A stretch of 27,113 nucleotides of DNA from Gnetum montanum (lineage: Eukaryota; Streptophyta; Gnetopsida; Gnetales; Gnetaceae): NCBI GenBank assembly GCA_015680685.1, contig MNCI01009312.1, positions 205,235-232,347 on the forward strand, in the 5' to 3' direction. This document shows, in pieces, positions 1-10,366 of this stretch. The translations under genes and the position numbers were made by a program. Below the pieces are notes generated by a model. That model worked only from the letters and a program-made list of their open reading frames with translations, did not search any database and had not been told where the DNA came from. Numbering within the stretch: the first letter of the stretch is position 1; each line of letters begins with the position of its first letter.

Positions 1-825
1 GTTTTTGTACTTAACCTTCTGTAACCATTAATCATTCATGGAGCCCATGGACTCTTTGGTTTGAAGTTATGCAAGGGCATAAAAGGCCTGTGCCTGCTTT
101 GGGGAGGACCCACTTGCATATCTTTTGGCTGGGTTAGTTAAGTTCTTTACCTTTAGACACTTTCACAATTAAATTCTTTTTGTTTAACCCATCAATGACA
201 TCCAATTGTATACATCTTCACAATAGTTTTCAGTGAATTCTTCTTTTCATTGTTGTGAATTCTTATACCCTCTTCAAATATTTTCTTGTATTGAACTTTT
301 TCAAATTTAATGGATCACTTAATTTAATTAACCCTATCTGTTAGCCTTCCCACTAACACTACTCACACTACTTAAGGAACCAATCAACCACAATCACAAC
401 CTAGCCAAGAGAAGACAAGACATTTAACCACCATTTGTTACACATTGCATATTACTTCATGATTCTATTGTGATTATAGTGGGAAGCATGGACTGGAAGT
501 GGGACTATCTTTACCAAGGATGTAGCAACATCACACAATGAGGACCATTCATGATCGAAGGATCTCTTCTCTCTCTCTCATTCTTTTGCTGCTAAGAGGT
601 GGTGGATGTCAACGATATCAAAGGTGTTCACTTCTCTTATCATGAACATCTCATTTTGTAAAAATTGTAATTCCGTACACTTGGGCACTCAGAGTGTGTC
701 TGTTCCATCTAAGTTAATTTGTCTGTTAGTCAATAATCCCATACCTACCCAATATATTATGTTGTAAGGAATTTTTTCCTCCTCTTCTTCACTTGAGGAT
801 GAGTTTTCATTTAGTCATAGGGGTA
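1..825 (+). other. 3' untranslated internal region of a gypsy element entering from the left edge
   Basis: No convincing coding sequence is present. The stretch aligns in blocks with the 3' internal region of element D near the right side of the window: both have a block around TTTGGGGAGGACCCAC, a pyrimidine (TCTC) tract, a GTCAATAATCCCATACC-like block, and the terminal GAGTTTTYATTTAGTCAT stretch directly before the LTR. It is therefore the noncoding 3' part of a related Ty3/gypsy element whose 5' part lies outside the window. The relation is seen directly by comparison; the function of the conserved blocks is unknown. Confidence 0.75.
813..825 (+). other. Polypurine tract of the left-edge gypsy element
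   Basis: A short G run (ATAGGGGTA) lies immediately before the LTR start TGATG. The same context, with ATGGGGTA, precedes the 3' LTR of element D. In LTR retrotransposons this is where plus-strand DNA synthesis is primed. The run is short and contains pyrimidines, so it is recognised by position and conservation more than by composition. Confidence 0.65.
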
Positions 826-1668
826 TGATGAACATACATTTTCCATCTGCTCTGATATTGAGCCATGACATCATGTATGCAACATCAGGGCCTTATTCCA
901 ACATTGCATATTTGATGTTGGGGTATATTCCCTAAGTCTATAAATACTACACTTGGGCTCCAGTTTACATAGTAGTTTTCAGTTTAGTTTTCAAGTAGAG
1001 TAGCGAAGCTCTTGCCATTTCTTTTCCTTAGAGTTAGAATATTTTTTGAGTGCCTGTAGAAGGAGTCTAAGTGTGTACAGTTCTTCATTCAAGCACTGAT
1101 GTACCTGAGTGCAACAATGTGATGGGAATAAGATGAAATCTTTTGACAATCCTTGCATTATTGAGAATAGATTAATATTTTCTTTAATGAATTTTACTTT
1201 CTTACTCTTCATTTTAATGCATTTGAATTAAGCAACTTATTTCTAGTTGTTAATGAACATGAGCATGACCACTTTGAGCATTCATATAGTACTTGGTAAC
1301 CCAGCAACACTTAACGTTTGGTAGCCTAGTAGTGCTATATGTGTTTAGGAAAGTGGGGCAGTTACTTGTGTTAGGTTAGATAGGCAATAACAAATTAGAT
1401 TTTAAATTACTCTACTCTTCATTCTTGTTGTAGGTGACCAAATCTATAAAATATAAAATAAGAAAATGATATATCTCAATTACACTTAAATCATACCCTT
1501 GAACCTCACAAGTGTATTTGGGAAGACAACGAATGTTCTCAACACCCATTTCACTTCCTAAAAGAGTTAGTGCATTAGATAACTATAGGCCCACAAAATT
1601 TGACCGGATCGTGCATAATGCCTTAGTGATTTGTATGGTTGGGCATATGGGTACCTTGCCACTCATCA
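826..1668 (+). repeat. 3' LTR of left-edge gypsy element, same superfamily as element D
   Basis: The 843 bp unit starts TGATG and ends CATCA, the same 5 bp inverted termini as element D's LTRs and almost the same length (840 bp). The last part (GGTACCTTGCCACTCATCA), the AACGTTTGGTAGCC-like block, the GGGAAGACAACGAATG block and the segment after the TATA box (GTAGAGTAGCGAAGCTC) all align with the other LTRs of this family. The U3 differs: it lacks the GATATC palindromes that fill the same position in the other three copies. It is the oldest-looking or most distant family member here. The partner 5' LTR lies outside the window. Confidence 0.85.
939..946 (+). promoter_or_regulatory. TATA box of the left-edge gypsy LTR
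   Basis: TATAAATA sits about 115 bp into the LTR, at the position where the other LTRs of the family have CTATAAATAAGAGG. It is the expected RNA polymerase II core promoter at the U3/R border. Inferred from motif and position. Confidence 0.65.
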
Positions 1669-2969
1669 AGGACTATTTGGTATGATACCTTACCCATCTA
1701 GGCCAACCCTCATGTATGACAAAGTCCAAATATTGGGTAGAACCATGTAATGTCAATTTCCAACTTTTGGTTTACGTTATGACTAGCATCAATACTATAG
1801 CTTTCCTTAGTTCTAGCTTCTCATCACTATCCTAAAATCATGTTAGATATTGACTGCAACATGAGGATCGATTATGAAGTACTAACCATGGAATTAGTCA
1901 CCTCTACTACAAATCAACTTTAAAGCATTTTAATCATTTTTTCAAGGTTTCTGTCATGTTAAATGCACCCATACATATTTGAAATGTTCACTCATCATTA
2001 GAAGAAGAATGTGCCTCATGAGAAAAATAAGCATGGTTTGCAAAGTAGAAAGATACAAAATAGGTAAATTATGGATTGAACATCAAACCAATGTTAGATT
2101 GACAATATGTATGGCATGATTAGAGTAACAAATTATGACAAATGAAAAAAGATATAAAAAGGTAACCTACTTATCAAAATTGATGAAATTAAGAATGTTT
2201 TCTCTACCTTAAAAGGTAAACTAAAATAGCTTCACCAAGCAAGAATAGATTTGGATATGAAAATTGTCAAGAGATCTCTCAAGCATAGCTATGAGTAAAA
2301 GAATGAAAGAAACTACAAAGTATCATTGATGTTAAGAGAGCCAATATTTCCAAGTATTTATAAGTACAAAAGGTAGGATGAGGACAATTCCAAGAATAAA
2401 GAATTAATAATTATTTTCTAAAAATAAGATAACATGTATCCACACAAGGATCCAATGGTTTATCAATAGGTTAATATCTCTAAGAGAGTAATAAAATAAG
2501 TTTCATGTCAAATGGATTCCATGATAAAATAAAAGAATAACTGGAATAATCTCAAATATTTATTTAACATGTCTCATAACCATATTATTATATTATTTCA
2601 AAATTGCATAACATAAAATATATAAAAAAAAATACTAGCAATGGGCCATTGGAATCCTTTCAACTTGTCCTTCAAAAGAGATGCCAAGCATTAGTAACTG
2701 CTCAGAAATAATAATCAAGAAAATAAATATAAAAATATTATTTCCAAACATGTAATAAGATCAAGGTACAAGGTCAAAACCTTAAGAAACATAATATTGA
2801 GACATAATAAAACATGTAAGCTTATCAAGAGTTCCAAGGGGCCATACACAAGCTTATAAGAAAATATGCCATGATGTATAAAATGCCAATGCATGTAAAT
2901 AAGAAGTCAAGGGTTCAAACCTCAAGATGCATGATCATAAGCATAATCATAAGACAAACATTATAATGT
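1669..2969. other. AT-rich intergenic DNA, no gene recognised
   Basis: No reading frame of useful length and no domain was recognised on either strand. On the minus strand there is a TATA-like CTTATAAATACTTGG near 2357-2371, followed by a pyrimidine-rich tract, which resembles a plant promoter or an LTR U3/R border; however no termini, primer site or second copy was found. The region probably contains unrecognised old repeat DNA. Confidence 0.4.
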
Positions 2970-3193
2970 TGATGAGGACATCACCCAATCCTTGTAGAAT
3001 CCTCAATGTATTTTGGATGTGTGAGTCTTGTTAGTGTGTGTCTTCTTATGTTGACCTTATTGATGATGATTCTAGGATGTTTTGAGTCTATTTTGATGAA
3101 TTTAGGGGGTTCTAGGGTCAATGGGGACCTGTTTGGAGATATCCAAAAGTTCCAAACGTTAAAACAAGCATCTTTGTTTTTGGCCTTAGTAGC

Positions 3194-3340
3194 TGAGACA
3201 TCTCCACCTCTTGCAAGATGGCTCATTTGCATTGAAGATGTCTCCTCAATATTCAAGATGTCTCCTCCAATTGTAGGATGTCTCCTCTAAGATCTAGCCA
3301 TTTCAGTTGGAACGTCTCCTCTTCCTCTAAGACATCTCAT
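3194..3340 (+). promoter_or_regulatory. Array of AGATGTCTCC / GACATCTCC repeats in U3 of element B 5' LTR
   Basis: At least five near-copies of a roughly 10 bp unit (GACATCTCC, AGATGTCTCC, GGATGTCTCC, ACGTCTCC, GACATCTC) occur within 150 bp, ending about 70 bp before the TATA box. Both orientations of the core GACATC/GATGTC occur. Short reiterated motifs in U3 are typical of LTR enhancers, so a transcription factor binding role is inferred. The same motif fills the LTRs of the copia-type element C. Confidence 0.6.
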
Positions 3341-3407
3341 ATGGATTTCAACAGACATCAAATTGAATTGTCAATTAGAGGGAAGAAAAAAGGACACATT
3401 AAGAAGC

Positions 3408-3415
3408 TATAAATA
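3408..3415 (+). promoter_or_regulatory. TATA box of element B 5' LTR
   Basis: TATAAATA inside GAAGCTATAAATAAGA, a context conserved in the 3' LTR. It lies directly after the U3 repeat array and before the purine-rich leader, as expected for the element's core promoter. Confidence 0.7.
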
Positions 3416-3811
3416 AGAGTCCAAGGCCTAAGTTTGTGTAATAATGAGAGAAGAGAGATTTTATAGGTCTCTTGAAAGCATATGCAAAAGAAAATGAGTG
3501 AGAGGTAAGGGAGAGCACTTGAGAGAGGTTGAAAGAATCTCTTATAAGTATTTTATCTTGAGCTTTGGCTTCATTGTGAGAAATTAAGGATTAATAGGGG
3601 ACATGTGCAACCTCTAAGATTCTTGAAAGAGTTGTGAGTTGAGCTTGACTCCTTATCTTCAATGTATTTCTCTACATTTTGAGATTTTTCTTAATAAAGG
3701 GGAGATTTTCTCCATTTCATTGTATTGTTTTTATTTTCTAAGCTGAATTTGCTTAGAAAGATTATGGAATGGATCCTTTTGAGGTATATTGAGGTGGTCT
3801 CCACATCAGAT

Positions 3812-3823
3812 TAGTATTAGAGT
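3812..3823 (+). other. Primer-binding site of element B (initiator tRNA-Met type)
   Basis: TAGTATTAGAGT starts four bases after the LTR end. It matches TGGTATCAGAGC, the complement of the plant initiator tRNA-Met 3' end, except at three positions, all C-to-T or G-to-A transitions as expected from methylated-cytosine decay. It would have primed minus-strand DNA synthesis. Confidence 0.75.
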
Positions 3824-3967
3824 GTTTAGTTTAAAGGAATCCACATATAAATTATTAATCTTCATCAAGCTTTTGAAGAAAGTTTGAAGAATTTTGAAGC
3901 TTTATAGCTACTTAGGGTTTGGAGAACCTAAGATTAGTAAAGATTACTTGAATCTTGTAAGGTCAAG

Positions 3968-3984
3968 TTTTTTTTTTTTTTTTT
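3968..3984 (+). repeat. Poly-T run in the leader of element B
   Basis: Seventeen consecutive T residues lie between the primer site and the gag start. This is a simple homopolymer, likely expanded after insertion; its length could be wrong in the assembly. Confidence 0.8.
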
Positions 3985-4129
3985 GGTAATTGAGAATTCA
4001 TTGGCTTGAAAGGCTAGGGTTTGAAGTCAATTACATCTTTATTACACTTTGTGTTATCTTGAATTATAAGAATTTCTTAAAGATATCATCTTGTTGCTTT
4101 AAGATTTTACCTTTAGCTTTATGAAAGGT

Positions 4130-5737
4130 ATGGCTCCTAAGAAGAAGACTAATTAAGAGCTTGGACAATAGCTTCAAGAGCCTAAAGACTTATTTAAGGA
4201 TTTTTTGGTTGAAATGTAAGAAGTCCTTCCCAAAGTAATGATTGGTAAACACCAAGATTTTGAAGAAGATTCAAGAAGAAGTGAAGAGAAGATTGAAAAA
4301 GATAACCCTTTTGCATCTATGTAAAGGTCAAGAGGAAGAAATGATTAAAGGGGTCCAAGAAGAGAAGAAAATAGAACTCAAAGGTATGAAAAAAGGTTTC
4401 ATTTTCTTCATAATAATGAGGAAAATGATAATGAAAGATTTGTGAAGATCTTAAGAAGTGCTTTAAGAGTTCTTCATGTGGATATTCCAATCTTTAAAGG
4501 TGTTGAAGATACAAATTTCTTTCTTTCTTGGCTTAGAGTTGTAAATAAGTATTTTCTTATTAAGAAACTTCTTAGTAAGTCAATGACTCATGTTGTTAAG
4601 AGTAACTTTGAAGGATCGGTATCCAAATGGTGGAACAAGGAATGTGTCAAATACTTTAAAAAATATGGAAAGCCTATTGAGAGTTGGTAACTCATGGAAT
4701 TCATGCTAAAGCAAAAGTTTGAGAAGACATCCTTCCGTCATGAAGCCATTAAGAAGCTAAAATTTCTTAGATAAGGAGATCAAGAGGTAAAATATTTTTA
4801 TGTTGCATTTTGTAAAGCTTTGGAAAAGGCTAATGTTCATTGAACTAAGTATGAGCAAGCCTCTAACTTCATTAGTGGATTAAGGATGCAATATTAGCAA
4901 GAATTAGCATTTTATGAGCTTAATACTCTTGATGAAGCCTATGATCCTACTCTCAAGGTTGAAATGAAAATCATAAATTTTGACTTAAAGAAGGACAAAG
5001 ATCACAAGAAAAGGAATGGGAAAGACACATCTAACAAGTCAAGGAAATCATCCAAGGAGGATGGTGAAGATGAGCCAAAGAAAAAGAAGGAAATATGAGG
5101 TAAAGAAGAAGGGAAAAATTTTCAAGAGGTAAAGATATATGTTATAATTATGGTAAATTGAGTCATAAACAATGGGAATGCACAAAGCTAAAGAAAAGTG
5201 CCTCTAACAATAAGGAAATTCAAACTATGCAAGAGGGTGAGCCTAAATCTTCAAAGAAGGTATGTGAACATGATCTTTCATACATTGCTAATAAAAGTAA
5301 GTGGAATAGTTGTACTTTTATTAGACATATTAGTGGCAATGAAGATGTTATAAGAAATATTTTATTTAGAATTTATTGTGATGTTAAAGGTCATTCATTG
5401 AATGCGCTAATTGAAGGTGGAGCATAAGAAAATGTGATTTCTACCAAGGCTGTGAAGTCATTGCATTTAGCTATAATTCCTCATCCTAATCCATATAAAG
5501 TGCATTGGTTAATGAAGAATTGTTATAAGTAAGTTAAGTAATAGTGCCTTGTTGATTACTCCATTGGAGATTTTAATGATCAAATTCTTTGTGATTTATT
5601 GCCTATGGATTATTTAGATCTCATATTTGGTATACCACTGAATTATGATATTAAGGCTACCTTCAATGGAGAAAATAATAATTGAACTATGAGGCAAGGT
5701 AATCATAAATTTACATTGTTGTTTACTATTATTGATA
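4130..5737 (+). pseudogene. Broken gag-protease of element B (Ty3/gypsy)
   Basis: The start is ATGGCTCCTAAGAAGAAG, a typical retrotransposon gag start. The capsid-like part reads IPIFKGVEDTNFFLSWL and KWWNKE, then a KQKF...F...A...LKFL stretch, matching the retrotransposon gag fold. A zinc knuckle follows at 5140-5181, where the second Cys of CX2CX4HX4C has become Tyr. The protease region has ALIEGGA at about 5404-5424 where ALIDSGA is usual, so the catalytic Asp is Glu, and then a YKVHWL...LCDLLPMD stretch typical of gypsy proteases. Many in-frame stops (mostly decayed Trp, Gln and Arg codons) and at least one frameshift near 5085-5140 make it non-functional. Family assignment is firm; exact ends are not. 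Confidence 0.82.
5140..5181 (+). other. Degenerate CCHC zinc knuckle of element B gag
   Basis: The 14 codons read CYNYGKLSHKQWEC. Cys1, His9 and Cys14 are kept; position 4 is Tyr (TAT), one G-to-A change from Cys (TGT). This motif binds RNA in the nucleocapsid part of gag and fixes the reading frame here, which differs from that of the capsid part upstream. Confidence 0.8.
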
Positions 5738-6397
5738 GTGAGGTAACTTAAATTCTTCATTGATGCTTCCTAGTTGTAAGGAAAATGTAAGGGTGAATGC
5801 TATTTGTGATGATGAGATTTTCTTTGATGTTGAAGAGAATGCATTTGACATGGATGCTATTACTAATTGTGTGGAGTCTCATATGAATGAAAAAAGTTTG
5901 TTTGTGCTAGTATTCAATATTGAGTATTGATGGCAATATTATATAAGTTGATGCTTTTGGACACTTATGTAAGTGTTGGGTTGAAATTTGTATTGGTAAT
6001 GGAATGCTGGAAGAATAAGGAAGATCAGTAGGTAGTAAGTGGAAAAATTTCATTGGTATTTGGGCATTGATAAAGGATGCCTATTCCATGGGTTAATGCT
6101 AACAATTTATTTTCCAGATTCTTGTGCCACTTTTGTGTAGGTTTGAGTCATCATGGGGATGCATGGGAAGCATTTCAAGTAGATGCTAAAATGAAGAAAG
6201 AATGGTGGGGCATGAGGACAAGCCTCCATGAGCAAGGGAAGCTTAAAACAAAAATCTCAAATGATACCCATTCTCATGTTTTTGATGCATTGAATCTTGA
6301 TTGTTATGCTAAGTGTGATGAACTTGAGTCATGGGGGCATGTTTCTTTCTAGCTTGTGAAATTTCATTCAACATGACATTTTTAAGGATGGGAGAGG
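5738..6397 (+). other. 3' internal region of element B with one open 91-codon frame
   Basis: After the protease relic the expected reverse transcriptase is missing. The first part is broken in all frames. From 6077 to 6352 one frame stays open for 91 codons (His-, Trp- and Lys-rich, with stretches such as HHGDAWEAFQVDAKMKKEWW), but no family is recognised. It is open where everything around it is decayed, so it could be a captured fragment, a chance frame, or the tail of an element-specific ORF. It ends just upstream of the polypurine tract. Confidence 0.4.
6383..6397 (+). other. Polypurine tract of element B
   Basis: AAGGATGGGAGAGG directly precedes the 3' LTR start TGATGAGGACAT. A purine run at this exact place is the plus-strand priming site of LTR retrotransposons and confirms the orientation. 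Confidence 0.8.
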
Positions 6398-6642
6398 TGA
6401 TGAGGACATTACTGAACCCTTGTGTAATCCTCAATATATTTTAGATGTATGAGTCCTATTAGTGTATGTCTTCTTGTGTTAACCTTATTGATGATAATTC
6501 TAGGGTGTTTTGGCATATTTGGAGGTGTTTTGATCCTATTTTTATGAGTTTAGGGGGTTCTAGGATTGATGGGAACTTGTTTGGAGATGTTCAGAGGTTC
6601 TAGATGTCAAAACAAGAATCCTTGTTTTTGGCCTTGGTAGGT

Positions 6643-6820
6643 GAGACGTCTTCACCTCTTATAAGATGCCTCATTTGCATCCAAGATGTCAGCACCTAAG
6701 ACAAGATGTCTCCTCCAAGATGTCTCACATGTTTACAAGATATCTCTTTCAAGTATAAGATGTCTTCTCTAAGATTCTACTATTTCAATCGGGATGTTTC
6801 CTCTTCCTCCAATATGTCTC
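6643..6820 (+). promoter_or_regulatory. AGATGTCTCC-type repeat array in element B 3' LTR
   Basis: Counterpart of the array in the 5' LTR but longer: GACGTCTTC, AGATGCCTC, AGATGTCAGC, AGATGTCTCC, AGATGTCTCAC, AGATATCTC, AGATGTCTTC, GGATGTTTCC and ATATGTCTC can be read in order. Copy number differs between the two LTRs, so the array has expanded or contracted since insertion. Confidence 0.6.
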
Positions 6821-6889
6821 ATATGAATTTCCATGGACATCAAAGTGAATTTTGAAATAGAGGGAAGACAAAGGGTTATACTGAGAAGC

Positions 6890-6897
6890 TATAAATA
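6890..6897 (+). promoter_or_regulatory. TATA box of element B 3' LTR
   Basis: TATAAATA in GAAGCTATAAATAAGA, identical in context to the 5' LTR and about 70 bp after the repeat array. Confidence 0.65.
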
Positions 6898-7450
6898 AGA
6901 CTTTAAGGCTTGAGTTTGCATAAGAGTGAGAGAAGAGAGATTTAAGAGGCCTATTGAGAGCTTGTGCAAGAAGAGAGTTTGTGTAAGGAAAATTAAATGA
7001 GAGGCAAGAAAGATCACTTGAGAGAGGTTGAGAGAATCTCTTATAAGTGTCTTTTCTTGAGCTTTGGATTTATTTTGAGTAGTTAAGGATTTAAAAGGGA
7101 CATGTGTGGTCTCTAAGATCCTTGGGAGAGTTGTGAGTTAATCTTGGCTCCTTGTCTTTGATGTATTTCTCTATATTTTGAGAGTTTCTTAATAAAGGGG
7201 AGATTTTCTCAATTTCATTATTTTGTCTTGTTTTCTAAGCTAAATTTGCTTAGGAAGATTGTGGAATGGGTCCTTTTGCAATCTATGGAGATAGTCTAAC
7301 CATCAAATATGCTAACATAAATTACTAGTAAAATACAATATATTAGTATCACAATATATTAAATACACTTTTGTGTTTACGAACCAAGCATAATGAAAAT
7401 AAATAACAAATCTAAGATCCTAGGTTCAAAACACTCGCATGTTACACATT

Positions 7451-9820
7451 TAGTCTAAGAAGGATAAGGCATGTCAAACATGCCAAAAAGGCACGTAAAA
7501 ATTCATATCCTTCAAGAGCAAAATGTATGTTACATCGAACATCCTCTTGAATTACTACATATTGATTTGGTTGGATCTTCGAAGATATGTCGCATAGAAG
7601 GTAGAAGAAATTGTTTCATTATTATTGATGATTACTTAAGATTCACTTGGGTAATTCTATTAAACCACAAGAATACAGTTGCTCGTGCCTTTAAGAAGCT
7701 TTGTTGCAGGGTTCAAAGAGAGTAGGGATACTTAATTAAGAAAACAAAATTATCATGGAGGTAAATTTGATAGCTTAACCTTTGTTGAGTATTGTGATAA
7801 TGAGGAAATTAAACATTAATTTTCAGCCCCTAGAAGATCCCAAAAAAATGAATTTATTGAATACAAGAATCGAGTGCTTCAAGAAATGGCTAGAACCCTT
7901 CTTCATGAATAAACATGATCTAAATCATTTTGGGAAAAAGCCATAAACACAACCTGTTATGTCTCAAATTGGATTCTCATCAAGCCTAAGAAAACCAAGA
8001 TACCAATTGAGTTGTATTATAGTAAGAAACAGAAGTTAATTAAGATTTTTGGATGTATATGCTATATTTTAAAAAAGTAAAGAAAAATTAAGTAAATTTG
8101 ATAATAAGGTTTATGAAGATATTTTTCTTGGTTATTTATCCAAAGAAAGCCTCATATAGTGTATAACAAACACATGCTAATAGTTGAAGAAGTGGTTAAT
8201 GTTGTTTTTGATGAGACAAATCCAAGTTTAATAAGATAATATTGAGGAGAAGATGATGATGAGATGGTGCTACAAATTAATTCTAGGATTGGGGATAAGC
8301 CAAACGATGAAATTCATGAAGTTGCTTTAACATTCAAGACTTCATCAACTCATTGGAGATATGCTAAAAGCCACTCCTTAAGTGAAATCCTTAGAGATTA
8401 TCATGAGAAGGTAAGAACTAGAAAGAGTCTTCAAGATTTTTGTGGGTTTTCATGTTTACTTTTCCAATTGAGCCAAACAACATTGAAGAAGCTCTAGTTG
8501 ATGAGTCATGGGTCTAAGCCATGAATGAGAAGCTCAACCAATTTATGAGAAATGATGTATGGAAAATTGTCCCTACACTTGATGGACGTACTGTTATTAG
8601 GATAAAATGGATTTTTAGAAATAAGTTGAATGAATATTAAATTGACATAAGAAATAAGATAAGATTGGTGGAAAAGCATTATAATCAATAAGAAAGAAAT
8701 CCATTAGAATTCTACTTGCTTGTATTTCGCACAATAACATGATGTTATTTCAAATGGAGGTCTAAAGGACCTTTCTTAATGACATTATTCAAGAAGAAGT
8801 GTATGTTGATAAACTCCTATATTTTGAAGATTACCATAAGAAAGTTCAAGAGTGCAAATTGAAGAAAGCTTTATATGAGCTTGAGTAAGCCCCTAGGGCT
8901 TGGTATGAGAGATTGTCTTAATACTTGATCCAAAATAGTTTTGTAAGAGGATCATCTAATCCTACTCTTTTCATCTTGAAGTAAGATAATGATAGTTTAG
9001 TTATTTAAATTTATGTAGATGATATTGTGTCTAGTGCTAGTAATCCTTTTCTTTGCAAGAAGTTTGAATAGTTGATGTAAGTTGCGTTTGAGACAAGTCT
9101 CATGGGTGAATTGACATTTTTCTTGGGATTTCAAATTATGCAAATTAAGATTGAGATATTCATTTTCCAATCTAAATATGCCAAAAAAAATTTCAAGAAA
9201 TATGACATGGAAAATGCCAAAGAAACCATGATTCCCATGATTCCTAAAACCAAGTTATGCAAACATAAACAAGGTAAGAACTATGATGAGTAGTTGTATA
9301 GAGGAATTATTAGAAGTTTATTGTATCTTAAGATTGGTAGACTTGATATTACTCTAAGTGTTGGTATATGTGCAAGGTACTCATCTAACCATCAAGAATC
9401 TCATTATACTACTATTAAAATTTTGAGATATTTGAAAGATGCCACATAACATGTTCTTTGGTATCCATAACTTCTATCTCAATTGTCAAAGGTCAGTACA
9501 TTATAACTAGTAATTATTATGCTCAACCAATGTGGATGGTTTAAATGTGTAAAGACTATGATAAAAAATAAGGTAAAATTTTGATATTTTATGATAGTAT
9601 GAGTGTAATTAACATTGTCAAAAATCCAATGCAACACTTTAGAACAAAGCACATAGAGATAAGTCACCACTTCATACATAAGCAAGTATAAGAAGGAAAG
9701 ATTGGAATTGAATATATAAAATCAAAAAACTAATTGATAGAAATAATTACTAAGCTCCTTTCATTTGGTAGATTTAAAGATATCAAAAGAGGATTGAGGG
9801 TTGGGCCTTGTTCCAACTAA
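7451..9820 (+). pseudogene. Ty1/copia pol remnant: integrase, reverse transcriptase and RNase H
   Basis: Reading across stops and shifts, the order is that of copia pol. Zinc-finger part: KACQTCQKG. Integrase core: HIDLVG, FIIIDDYLRFTW, then FSAPRRSQKNEFIEYKNRVLQEMART, which keeps the catalytic Glu, and FWEKAINT. Then FGCICYIL and KLSKFDNKVYEDIFLGY. Reverse transcriptase: VRIKWIFRNKLNE, KKALYELE, APRAWYERL, the catalytic YVDDI at 9012-9026, and GELTFFLGFQI. RNase H: IFYDSMSVINIVKNP, RTKHIEISHHFIHKQV, ending RFKDIKRGLRVG. Gag, protease and the 5' LTR are missing. The many in-frame stops show it is dead. The whole copia 3' pol order leaves little doubt on the family. Confidence 0.92.
9012..9026 (+). 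other. Reverse transcriptase catalytic motif YVDDI in the copia remnant
   Basis: The codons read Y-V-D-D-I, with the paired Asp residues that bind metal ions in reverse transcriptases. YVDD is the usual copia form. The surrounding frame is broken a few codons upstream (CAA-to-TAA type stops). Confidence 0.88.
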
Positions 9821-10366
9821 AAAATATGTGACAATTCTCAACTCTCCTAGGGGTGTATCATTGAGAGTTAAGTGGGAATGTATTAGATTATGTTTATTTT
9901 TATGTTTTTTTAAATGTTTGGTTAAAATATAAATGCTAATTATTTTCTATAAACTATGTTTTATCATTGCATTAACACCTTTGGTCAAACTAGAATGTTT
10001 CTTCTTATGCTATTTTTTGATGCCACAACTTGATAGAGGGTTCGTCTTCTTACCTAGGGGTCATCCCACTTGCATTATGGAAATGCCTAATGGAGGTATC
10101 CATTGTTCACAAGACATCTTATCTGAATGGGTAATTGATTTTAGCATTCACAAAGGGGGAATCTTCTAGTTAGGGATTGATCCACAGTGAATAGGAAAAA
10201 AGCATAAAAAGATGAATAAGCCCTAATCCTTCTTTTAAAATCATTTACCCTCTTTCCCTTGCATTTTATAATACTACCATCAAGCCATAAAACCACCATT
10301 AGCACTCTCTCCCAAGCTTAAAACTCCTTAATTTCTACTAATTTCTCCAAGGATTGGAATTCTATT
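9821..10366 (+). other. End of the copia remnant, possible 3' LTR start, and leader of the next ORF relic
   Basis: A purine-rich AGTTAAGTGGGAA directly before TGTATTAGATTATG (from 9879) looks like a polypurine tract followed by a copia 3' LTR, but no second LTR copy or CA end could be matched. From about 10220 the sequence becomes rich in C and T, as in plant leaders, and leads to an ATG at 10367. No gene is recognised; one frame between 9933 and 10169 stays open without resembling a known family. Confidence 0.4.

Larger units (their letters stand above)
2970..3808 (+). repeat. 5' LTR of element B
   Basis: It pairs with the LTR about 3.4 kb downstream. U3 holds a run of AGATGTCTCC-like repeats, followed by a TATA box, a purine-rich leader (GAGAGAAGAGAG), and a conserved AATAAA at 3693-3698 that is probably the polyadenylation signal. 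The end CATCA is followed two bases later by the primer-binding site. The boundary is supported by the second copy and by the target duplication. Confidence 0.88.
2970..7305 (+). mobile_element. Element B: complete, RT-less Ty3/gypsy LTR retrotransposon
   Basis: Two direct LTRs (839 and 908 bp) begin TGATGAGGACAT and end CATCA. The flanks are AATGT on the left and AATAT on the right, a 5 bp target duplication with one transition. A tRNA-Met-type primer site follows the 5' LTR and a purine tract precedes the 3' LTR. Inside there is only a gag-protease relic; no reverse transcriptase, RNase H or integrase motif is seen, and the 4.3 kb length is below that of autonomous gypsy elements. The first 115 bp of the LTRs differ at about 15% of sites by hand count, so this is the oldest complete element of the window. 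It would have needed enzymes from an autonomous relative. Confidence 0.88.
6398..7305 (+). repeat. 3' LTR of element B
   Basis: It aligns along its length with the 5' LTR, including the TTTAGGGGGTTCTAGG block, the AGATGTCTC array, the TATA box and AATAAA at 7191-7196. It is about 70 bp longer than the 5' copy, with extra sequence near TTTTGGCATATTTGG and in the repeat array. It ends CATCA and is followed by AATAT, the right-hand target duplication. Confidence 0.88.

Noticed and set aside
2981-3290. Overlapping open frames on both strands
   Set aside because: They lie entirely in the U3 of element B's 5' LTR and reflect its repeat composition; the 3' LTR copy does not keep them open.
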